This document shows, in pieces, positions 13,790 through 19,239 of a stretch of 21,178 nt of DNA (positions within the stretch are counted from its first letter, which is position 1; each line of letters begins with the position of its first letter). A program made the translations under genes and the position numbers. This DNA is from an uncultured Collinsella sp. (GTDB lineage Bacteria; Actinomycetota; Coriobacteriia; Coriobacteriales; Coriobacteriaceae), in NCBI GenBank assembly GCA_958438125.1, contig CAUBQN010000016.1, positions 1-21,178 of the forward strand, written 5' to 3'. The notes under the pieces were generated by a model that worked only from the letters and a program-made list of their open reading frames with translations, did not search any database and was not told the DNA's origin.

Positions 13790-14674
13790 ATGTCCGATAT
13801 CGAGAATTCGGCAGGCGACACGCGCCCGATTGGCGTGTTCGATTCTGGTTTGGGCGGTCTGACGGTTGCGCGCGCCATCGCGACGGCGCTGCCGCACGAG
13901 TCCGTCTACTACTTTGGCGACACCAAGCGCTGTCCCTACGGCACGCGTACCGAGGATGAGGTGCGCTCGTTTGCGTTGCAGGCGGGTCGTTGGCTTTCGA
14001 AGCACGACGTCAAGATTATGGTCATCGCCTGCAACACGGCGACCGCTGCGGCCTTGCGTCTGGCCCAGCAGGTGCTCGACGTTCCCGTCATCGGTGTGAT
14101 CGCGCCGGGTGCCCGTGCAGCAATCAACAGCACCCGCTCGCGTCGCGTGGGCGTGCTCGCCACCAACCTCACCATTCGCTCGGGCGCCTACACGCGCGCC
14201 ATTCAGGATCTAGATGCCGGCGTCGATGTATACGGCTGTCCTGCCTCGAGCTTTGTCGAGGTTGTCGAACACGAGCTTGCCTCGGGTGCACATCTGCAGG
14301 AACAGTGGCTTGAGAACGAGGATATCTTCGATACGCCTGCCGTGCGTGCGCTGGTGGGTGCCACGGTTGAGCCGCTGCGCGACCACGGTATCGATACCGT
14401 GGTGCTCGGCTGTACGCATTTCCCGCTGTTGGTGGGACCTATCCGCCATGCGCTGGGGCCTGGGGTGCGCGTCGTGAGCTCCGCCGAGGAGACCACGCGC
14501 GAGCTGACCGATATCCTCATGCGCCGCGAGCAGCTGGCGGGCGACGCCGCCGAGCCGCAGCATCGTTTTGCCACGACGGCCGATAACATTGCCGAGTTTG
14601 CGGTGGCGGGTAGCTTTATCTTTGGCCAGCCGCTCAAGAGCATTGAGCATATCGATATCGACGAACTGAAATAG
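13790..14674 (+). CDS. murI: Glutamate racemase
   Basis: MurI interconverts L- and D-glutamate without cofactor, supplying D-Glu for the peptidoglycan stem. The 294-residue product shows FDSGLGG (Asp18), PYGTRT and the two catalytic cysteines: Cys81 in ACNTA and Cys208 in GCTHFPLL. The length is near the top of the normal range because of a short N-terminal extension before PIGVFDSG. ATG 13790 is preceded by GGTGAGG. It heads a run murI-rph-rdgB-dtd, an order like that of mycobacteria and other actinobacteria. The gaps to its neighbours are about 50 bases, so cotranscription with rph is likely. Confidence 0.95.
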   Translation: MSDIENSAGDTRPIGVFDSGLGGLTVARAIATALPHESVYYFGDTKRCPYGTRTEDEVRSFALQAGRWLSKHDVKIMVIACNTATAAALRLAQQVLDVPVIGVIAPGARAAINSTRSRRVGVLATNLTIRSGAYTRAIQDLDAGVDVYGCPASSFVEVVEHELASGAHLQEQWLENEDIFDTPAVRALVGATVEPLRDHGIDTVVLGCTHFPLLVGPIRHALGPGVRVVSSAEETTRELTDILMRREQLAGDAAEPQHRFATTADNIAEFAVAGSFIFGQPLKSIEHIDIDELK

Positions 14675-14729
14675 ATACATGGTCACCGACCAAAGGCTCA
14701 CTTTCACCTTTTGCCGAAAGGATATTTCT

Positions 14730-15455
14730 ATGGAGTATATGCAGGTCAACCGCGCCAACGGCCGTGCCGCCAATGAGCTGCGCCCCGTCAAGCTCACTCG
14801 TGGCGTCATGAAGCACGCTCACGGCTCGTGTCTGGCCGAGTTCGGTGACACGCGCGTGCTGTGCGCCGCCACTATCGAGGAGGGCGTGCCGGGCTGGCGA
14901 AAGGGAGCTAAGGCCGGCTGGGTGACCGCGGAATACGCCATGCTGCCGGCGTCGACCGGCAAGCGCTGCAAGCGCGAGCACGCCAACCGCAAGGGCCGCT
15001 CCATGGAGATCGAGCGCCTCATTGGCCGCAGCCTGCGTACCGTCGTCAACATGAAGGCGCTCGGCGAGTACACCGTCACCGTCGACTGCGATGTGATTCA
15101 GGCCGATGGCGGCACGCGTACAGCGAGCATCACCGGCGCCTGGGTGGCGCTGCACGACGCCCTCGCCATGTGGGTCGAGGCGGGCAAGATCGAGCGCATC
15201 CCGCTTATCGGCCAGGTGGCTGCCATCTCCATGGGCGTTGTCGACGGCAACACTCTGCTCGACTTGGATTATTCCGAGGACAGCCATGCCGAGGTCGACA
15301 TGAACCTCGTCGCCACCGACACCGGTGAGATGATCGAGCTCCAGGGCACCGGCGAGCAGGCGCCCTTCGACCGTAAGCGCCTCAACGCCCTGCTCGACCT
15401 GGGCGACAAAGGTATCGCCGAGCTCATCGAGCTTCAGCGCCAAGCCCTCGCCTAA
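14730..15455 (+). CDS. rph: Ribonuclease PH
   Basis: RNase PH is a phosphate-dependent 3'-to-5' exonuclease that trims tRNA 3' ends and works as a hexameric ring. I take ATG 14730 (241 residues, the usual length) because GAAAGGA (14716-14722) precedes it; the in-frame ATG at 14679 would add 17 residues without family similarity. Motifs seen are VTAEYAMLP, the basic run ending in NRKGRSMEIERLIGRSLR, and DCDVIQADGGTRTASITGA (119-137), which contains residues of the active site and hexamer contacts. It is followed by a long hairpin that may end or attenuate transcription before rdgB. Confidence 0.95.
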   Translation: MEYMQVNRANGRAANELRPVKLTRGVMKHAHGSCLAEFGDTRVLCAATIEEGVPGWRKGAKAGWVTAEYAMLPASTGKRCKREHANRKGRSMEIERLIGRSLRTVVNMKALGEYTVTVDCDVIQADGGTRTASITGAWVALHDALAMWVEAGKIERIPLIGQVAAISMGVVDGNTLLDLDYSEDSHAEVDMNLVATDTGEMIELQGTGEQAPFDRKRLNALLDLGDKGIAELIELQRQALA

Positions 15456-15492
15456 CCTACCAAAAAGGGACAGGTTTAATTTGGTAGGTTTT
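15454..15492. terminator. Hairpin between rph and rdgB, terminator-like
   Basis: AACCTACCAAA (15454-15464) pairs perfectly with TTTGGTAGGTT (15480-15490), an 11-bp stem with a 15-base loop holding GGGACAGGTTTAA. TT-A-T follows, a weak T-tract. It overlaps the rph stop codon. It can act as a terminator on +, but the loop sequence also resembles dispersed palindromic repeats. The remaining 15493-15598 shows only the rdgB ribosome-binding site. Confidence 0.5.
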
Positions 15493-15598
15493 ATCTGCGG
15501 AGACGTCTAGGCACAAGACAGCCGTTGATTGAGAGGGGAGAGGCAGAGGCCCTCGTCGCCCTCGGCGCGGCATTGCTATAGAGACAAGGAGACCACTC

Positions 15599-16240
15599 AT
15601 GGCACTTGAGAAGATCGACATCGACACCCTCGACCCGGCGGCGACCATCGTCGTGGCAACGGGCAACGCCCATAAGCTCACTGAGATCGAGGCCATTTTG
15701 GGCAAGGTTATGCCCGAGGTGCGCTTTGTAGCGCTCGGCCAGCTGGGCGATTTTGAGGATCCCGAGGAAAACGGCACGACGTTTTTGGAGAACGCCATCA
15801 TCAAGGCCCAAGCCGCGGTCGAAGAGACGGGGCTCATGGCCATTGCCGACGATTCGGGCTTGGTCGTTGATGCCCTGGACGGCGAGCCGGGCGTGTATAG
15901 CGCGCGCTATGCGGGCGTGCACGGCGACGATGCCGCCAACAACGCCAAGCTGCTCGTTAACCTGGAAGGCGTGGCCGACGAGGATCGCACCGCGCGCTTT
16001 ATGAGCGTCGTTGCGCTCATCGACACGGACGGTTTGGTCACCTATGGCGAGGGCGCCTGCGAGGGCACTATCGCACACGAGGGCCGCGGCGATCACGGCT
16101 TTGGCTACGACCCGCTGTTCCTGCCGGTCGACACGCCGGGCAAGACCATGGCCGAGCTGACGGCTGACGAGAAGAACGCCATCAGCCATCGTTTCCACGC
16201 GCTCGAGCATCTGTCCGCCAAGCTGACGGGCGAGGAGTAG
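15599..16240 (+). CDS. rdgB: XTP/dITP pyrophosphatase (RdgB/HAM1 family)
   Basis: This enzyme hydrolyses deaminated purine nucleotides (dITP, XTP) to monophosphates, keeping them out of DNA and RNA. The 213-residue product shows TGNAHK (21-26) at the nucleotide-binding end, DDSGL (84-88) with the magnesium-binding and catalytic acid residues, FGYDPLF, and SHR (196-198), the base-recognition motif near the C-terminus. ATG 15599 has AAGGAG (15586-15591) at good distance. An N-terminal extension of about 16 residues before IVVATGN is a little longer than in E. coli. Its stop is 3 bases before the dtd start. Confidence 0.94.
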   Translation: MALEKIDIDTLDPAATIVVATGNAHKLTEIEAILGKVMPEVRFVALGQLGDFEDPEENGTTFLENAIIKAQAAVEETGLMAIADDSGLVVDALDGEPGVYSARYAGVHGDDAANNAKLLVNLEGVADEDRTARFMSVVALIDTDGLVTYGEGACEGTIAHEGRGDHGFGYDPLFLPVDTPGKTMAELTADEKNAISHRFHALEHLSAKLTGEE

Positions 16241-16243
16241 ACC

Positions 16244-16690
16244 GTGCGTGCGGTGGTGCAGCGCGTGCTCAACGCCGGCGTGACGGTCGACGGCGAGTGC
16301 GTGGGCCGCATTGGACGCGGCTACCTGGTGCTGCTGGGTGTGGGCCATGGCGATACGCGTGCCGAGGCCGACAAGCTGTGGGGCAAGCTCCGGGGCTTGC
16401 GCATTAACGAGGACGAGAACGGCAAGACCAACTTGGCGCTTGCCGATGTCGACGGCGAGGTGCTCGTGGTGTCGCAGTTCACGCTGTTCGCCGACTGCCG
16501 CCACGGTCGCCGCCCATCGTTTACGGATGCCGGCGCCCCCGATGTCGCCAACGAGCTCTACGAGTACTTCCTGACGCTTGTTCGTCAAGATGTCGAACAC
16601 GTAGCACATGGCATCTTCGGCGCCGATATGAAAGTCGACTTGGTCAACGACGGTCCATTCACCATCGTCCTCGATACCGACAATCTTTAG
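16244..16690 (+). CDS. dtd: D-aminoacyl-tRNA deacylase
   Basis: Dtd removes D-amino acids wrongly attached to tRNA and acts as a dimer. The 148-residue product has the two family motifs: SQFTL (77-81), which supplies the active-site Ser/Gln/Thr, and NDGPFT (135-140), the Gly-Pro dipeptide that rejects L-aminoacyl-tRNA. The start is GTG 16244, with GAGGAG (16232-16237) lying inside the end of rdgB, so the two are very likely translated from one mRNA. Its place after murI is sensible, because a cell making D-glutamate benefits from a chiral check, although that link is inference. Confidence 0.94.
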   Translation: MRAVVQRVLNAGVTVDGECVGRIGRGYLVLLGVGHGDTRAEADKLWGKLRGLRINEDENGKTNLALADVDGEVLVVSQFTLFADCRHGRRPSFTDAGAPDVANELYEYFLTLVRQDVEHVAHGIFGADMKVDLVNDGPFTIVLDTDNL

Positions 16691-16718
16691 GTTACGCGGT
16701 TTTACCAAACCGCGTAAC
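16691..16718. terminator. Perfect 12-bp hairpin directly after dtd
   Basis: GTTACGCGGTTT (16691-16702), loop TACC, then AAACCGCGTAAC (16707-16718). It starts right after the dtd stop codon. No T-run follows, so it may be a transcript-end structure rather than a standard terminator. A T-run (TTTTTT, 16765-16770) lies 47 bases further on. Confidence 0.5.
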
Positions 16719-16776
16719 AACTGGTCATGCGAGGTTGTCGTCTGGTACGTATTTGGGACCGGGCTTTTTTAGCTAC

Positions 16777-16806
16777 TTGCGTATGGCGGCAGCAGGGTGC
16801 TATAGT
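16777..16806 (+). promoter_or_regulatory. Promoter of veg-ispE (extended -10)
   Basis: TTGCGT (16777-16782), 18 bases, then TATAGT (16801-16806), preceded by TGC, giving an extended -10 (TGCTATAGT). It lies 68 bases before the veg start. Confidence 0.6.
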
Positions 16807-16826
16807 ATTAGAGTTTTGTCTATCTT

Positions 16827-16846
16827 AGGGGTATTATCCCCTTTTT
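16827..16846 (+). terminator. Short hairpin with T-run in the veg leader
   Basis: AGGGG-tattat-CCCCT (16827-16842) followed by TTTT. It lies about 20 bases after the -10 box and before the Shine-Dalgarno, so it could attenuate transcription. The stem has only 5 bp, so this is weak. Confidence 0.35.
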
Positions 16847-16873
16847 GAATTGCACCTTCTGGAGGCCCTGTTC

Positions 16874-17170
16874 ATGGAAGAGATGGAAGTCAATCACGTC
16901 GACGACATCCACGAGAAGCTGACCGATATGGTGGGCGATCGCGTCAAGGTGAAGGCCAACATGGGCCGCACCCGCGTTGTCGAGCGCATGGGCACCATCA
17001 AGAGCGTCCACCCCGCCGTCTTCATTGTCGAGGTTGACGAGCGTCGTGGCCGCAAGTCGCGTCAGTCCTACCAGTATATCGATGTCCTCACCGGTCAGGT
17101 CGAGCTGTTCGACCCTGAGAGCGGCGAGCATATCTTTACCCCGCTCGGCAATCAGCTCGAGGAGCATTAA
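16874..17170 (+). CDS. veg: Veg family protein (DUF1021-like)
   Basis: Veg is a small, abundant protein of Gram-positive bacteria, linked in Bacillus to biofilm matrix expression; its biochemical action is unclear. This 98-residue version keeps the family core: DRVKVKANMGRTRVVERMGTIKSVHPAVFIVE, then SYQYIDVLTGQVEL. I choose ATG 16874, since GGAGG at 16861-16865 precedes it; the in-frame TTG at 16850 lies upstream of that site. It is somewhat longer than Bacillus Veg at both ends. It sits 2 bases before ispE; veg close upstream of ispE is also found in Bacillus, which strengthens the call. Confidence 0.85.
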   Translation: MEEMEVNHVDDIHEKLTDMVGDRVKVKANMGRTRVVERMGTIKSVHPAVFIVEVDERRGRKSRQSYQYIDVLTGQVELFDPESGEHIFTPLGNQLEEH

Positions 17171-17172
17171 CG

Positions 17173-18069
17173 GTGACCGATCGGTCCCTGACTCTTTCCG
17201 CGCCGGCAAAGATTAACCTCTACCTGGGGGTTCATACCGAGCGCGATGACCGCGGCTACCACAGGGTCGATTCCCTGATGGCGGCCGTCGGTCTTTCCGA
17301 TACCGTGACGGTCACGCCGGCGCAGGCGCTGACCGTCCAGACGGTTCCGGCATCAGATTTTCCCATGCAAAAGAATACGGCGTATCGGGCTGCGGTTGCT
17401 ATGGCCGAGCATTATGGTCGCGAGGCAAACATCTGCGTGACGATTGAGAAGCGCATTCCATTGTGCGCCGGCTTGGGCGGCCCCTCGACGGATGCGGCCG
17501 CGGTCATTGTCGCCTTGGCGGAGCTCTGGGGCATTGATCGCACCGACCCAGCGCTCGACGACATTGCGCGGGGCATTGGTGCTGACGTCCCGTTCTTTTT
17601 GCACGCGAGTCCTGCGTTCTACGTAGGTGGGGGAGACGTGCTGGCAACTGAGTACCCCGCGCTGCCCGCGACGCCTGTCGTACTGGTTAAGCCGCGGGAG
17701 GCGAGCGTTTCGACAATTGAAGCCTATCGACGTTTTGACGAGGCCCCGGTGCCTGCGGACAAGCTCGGCGCGATAGCTTCTGCCTTGCGTGCTGGTGATG
17801 CCGAGACGGCATATGCGCTCATCCATAACAACCTGGGTATCATTTCCGCACAGATGGAGCCGCAGATTCAAACGGTTCTCGATTGGCTGCGTAAACAGGA
17901 CGGCACCGTTGCTGTAGATGTGTGCGGATCGGGTGCCTGCTCGTTTGCCATTTGCGACACCGCCGCCACGGCCGAAAGGCTTGCCGACGCTGTCCAGCAA
18001 AATGGCTGGTGGGCCTGCGCGACTGAGCTCATTCCCAACACGGTTCAAATCGACGCGCCAAAGAAATAA
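17173..18069 (+). CDS. ispE: 4-diphosphocytidyl-2-C-methyl-D-erythritol kinase
   Basis: IspE is the ATP-dependent kinase of the non-mevalonate (MEP) isoprenoid route, feeding undecaprenyl phosphate and quinones. The 298-residue GHMP kinase has PAKINLYLGV near the N-terminus (Lys13), the ATP loop PLCAGLGGPSTDAAA (96-110) and GADVPFF with the catalytic-base candidate Asp138. The third GHMP motif reads CGSGACSF, where most relatives have GSGPT/S, a mild departure. The start is GTG 17173, with GAGGAG from the end of veg as ribosome-binding site, so the pair is cotranscribed. Its presence says the organism uses the MEP rather than the mevalonate route. Confidence 0.93.
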   Translation: MTDRSLTLSAPAKINLYLGVHTERDDRGYHRVDSLMAAVGLSDTVTVTPAQALTVQTVPASDFPMQKNTAYRAAVAMAEHYGREANICVTIEKRIPLCAGLGGPSTDAAAVIVALAELWGIDRTDPALDDIARGIGADVPFFLHASPAFYVGGGDVLATEYPALPATPVVLVKPREASVSTIEAYRRFDEAPVPADKLGAIASALRAGDAETAYALIHNNLGIISAQMEPQIQTVLDWLRKQDGTVAVDVCGSGACSFAICDTAATAERLADAVQQNGWWACATELIPNTVQIDAPKK

Positions 18070-18104
18070 AAATTTCTCTAGCACGCGGCGAAAATCTTTG
18101 TTAT

Positions 18105-18110
18105 TATAGT
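18105..18110 (+). promoter_or_regulatory. -10 element of tRNA-Pro
   Basis: TATAGT lies 8 bases before the tRNA 5' end. No matching -35 is seen. Confidence 0.35.
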
Positions 18111-18118
18111 CGAGCTAA

Positions 18119-18195
18119 CGGGTTGTGGCTCAGTTTGGTAGAGCACTGCGTTCGGGACGCAGGGGTCGCTGGTTCAAATCCAGTCAACCCGACCA
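18119..18195 (+). tRNA. tRNA-Pro, anticodon CGG
   Basis: A complete 77-base cloverleaf: acceptor CGGGTTG/CAACCCG, D-arm GCTC-AGTTTGGTA-GAGC, anticodon arm CTGCG-TTCGGGA-CGCAG with anticodon CGG (codon CCG), T-arm GCTGG-TTCAAAT-CCAGT, discriminator A and encoded CCA. The C1-G72 opening pair is usual for bacterial tRNA-Pro. Confidence 0.96.
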
Positions 18196-18205
18196 GAGCA
18201 TGAGG

Positions 18206-18234
18206 AGGGACCGCTTCTTGCGGTCCCTTTTTTT
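18206..18234 (+). terminator. tRNA-Pro intrinsic terminator
   Basis: AGGGACCGC-ttctt-GCGGTCCCT followed by a run of T (18228-18234). It is a very strong terminator, 10 bases after the tRNA. Confidence 0.95.
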
Positions 18235-18242
18235 AGCTAGTG

Positions 18243-18271
18243 TTGTGATACCGCGATACCCGCGGTATACT
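18243..18271 (+). promoter_or_regulatory. tatA promoter with overlapping palindromic operator candidate
   Basis: TTGTGA (18243-18248), 17 bases, TATACT (18266-18271) is a good sigma-A-type promoter. ATACCGCG (18248-18255) and CGCGGTAT (18261-18268) form a perfect 8-bp inverted repeat with a 5-base gap, filling the spacer and entering the -10 box, a usual place for a repressor site. The regulator is unknown. Confidence 0.6.
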
Positions 18272-18307
18272 CATTCGAGCTTGTCTCGCTGTATTGTGGA
18301 GGTCTAC

Positions 18308-18583
18308 ATGTTTGGACTGAGGGCTCCTGAGCTCATCATTATTCTCGTCGTTGTCCTGATTATCTTCGGGCCCAAGAACCTGCCGAAGCTCGGCAAGTCC
18401 CTCGGCTCTACCGTCAAGAATATCCGCGAGGGTATGGAGGGCGACGATAAGGCCGAGACCAAGCAGGCCGAGGAGGTCGTGGTCGAGCAGTCCGAGGAGG
18501 ACAAGGAGATCGCTGAGCTCGAGGCCAAGCTCGCTGCTGCCAAGAAGAAGCAGGCAGAGGACAGCGACGCGGACGCAGAGTAG
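18308..18583 (+). CDS. tatA: Twin-arginine translocase subunit TatA
   Basis: TatA forms the protein-conducting assembly that exports folded proteins with twin-arginine signals across the membrane. The 91-residue product has one N-terminal membrane segment (residues 8-20, with Glu8 at its outer end), the FGPKNLPKLGKSLG hinge (20-33) and an amphipathic helix to about residue 45. A charged Glu/Lys-rich tail (about 46-91), probably helical and unstructured at its end, follows. ATG 18308 has GGAGG (18298-18302). Upstream in-frame codons run into the tRNA and are not coding. tatC is not next to it; TatB and TatA cannot be told apart with certainty from a single gene, but the FG motif and short length favour TatA. 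Confidence 0.88.
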   Translation: MFGLRAPELIIILVVVLIIFGPKNLPKLGKSLGSTVKNIREGMEGDDKAETKQAEEVVVEQSEEDKEIAELEAKLAAAKKKQAEDSDADAE

Positions 18584-18608
18584 TCCCATCCCTTTGGGGT
18601 GAGCACCT

Positions 18609-18641
18609 GACCGGCTTGCCCGCAGGCTAGCCGGTCTTTTT
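18609..18641 (+). terminator. tatA intrinsic terminator
   Basis: GACCGGCT (18609-18616) pairs with AGCCGGTC (18629-18636), followed by TTTTT. It ends the single-gene tatA transcript. Confidence 0.85.
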
Positions 18642-18689
18642 CGTTTTGTTGACAGTTGATTGTTTGATCAGAGTTGGGGAGATATCCGT

Positions 18690-19160
18690 ATGGACGCAAG
18701 CCAGATCGTACTGACCGCTGAGGGCCGCCAGAAGCTCGTCGAGGAGCTCGCTTGGCGTGAGGGCGATTACGCCAAGGAGATCGTCGAGGACATCAAGGAA
18801 GCCCGCGCGTTCGGCGACCTTTCGGAGAACTCCGAGTACGACGCCGCTAAGGACAAGCAGGCCCAGAACGCCGCTCGTATTGCCGAGATCCAGGCCATCC
18901 TCGCCAACGCTCAGGTTGCTGCCACCACGGGCGACCTGACCGTCTCCATTGGTTCCACCGTTTCGCTGATTGATCCCAACGGCGAGGTCATGGAAGTCAC
19001 GCTCGTCGGTACCACCGAGACCAACTCGCTCGAGCACAAGATTTCCAACGAGTCTCCGGTCGGTCACGCCATCATTGGTCACGGCGAGGGCGACTCCGTC
19101 GAGGTCGTTACGCCTTCCGGCAAGACTCGCGTCTACACCATCGCCAAGATCGCACGCTAG
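18690..19160 (+). CDS. greA: Transcription elongation factor GreA
   Basis: GreA rescues backtracked RNA polymerase by inserting its coiled coil into the secondary channel and stimulating RNA cleavage. The 156-residue product has the N-terminal coiled coil (about 1-75) with the tip GDLSENSEYDAAKD (42-55), whose acidic residues Asp43 and Glu46 correspond to the metal-binding pair. An FKBP-like C-terminal domain ending in SGKTRVYTIAKI follows. I choose ATG 18690, with GGGGAGA (18676-18682) upstream, over the in-frame start at 18660. A perfect TTGACA (18649-18654) lies just past the tatA terminator, but I see no clear -10 at the right distance. Adjacent greA and lysS are common in many bacteria. 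Confidence 0.94.
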   Translation: MDASQIVLTAEGRQKLVEELAWREGDYAKEIVEDIKEARAFGDLSENSEYDAAKDKQAQNAARIAEIQAILANAQVAATTGDLTVSIGSTVSLIDPNGEVMEVTLVGTTETNSLEHKISNESPVGHAIIGHGEGDSVEVVTPSGKTRVYTIAKIAR

Positions 19161-19188
19161 ACCACGGTCCCGCGTAAAGGTATGTTTT

Positions 19189-19221
19189 CGCTCCCTGGGA
19201 CCGAATCCTGGGGAGCGTTTT
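19189..19221 (+). terminator. Terminator-like hairpin between greA and lysS
   Basis: CGCTCCC (19189-19195) pairs with GGGAGCG (19211-19217), followed by TTTT. The 15-base loop can pair partly with itself. It lies 10 bases before the lysS Shine-Dalgarno, so it may end greA transcripts or attenuate lysS. I see no T-box or anti-terminator sequence. Confidence 0.6.
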
Positions 19222-19239
19222 AGTTTGAGGAGCTAACTT

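Noticed and set aside
18125..18307. Longer tatA start upstream inside tRNA-Pro
   Set aside because: The frame is open by chance; the promoter, Shine-Dalgarno and family N-terminus all place the start at 18308.
19161..19239. T-box or lysine riboswitch before lysS
   Set aside because: The leader is only 79 bases and lacks the T-box sequence and any lysine-riboswitch-like fold.
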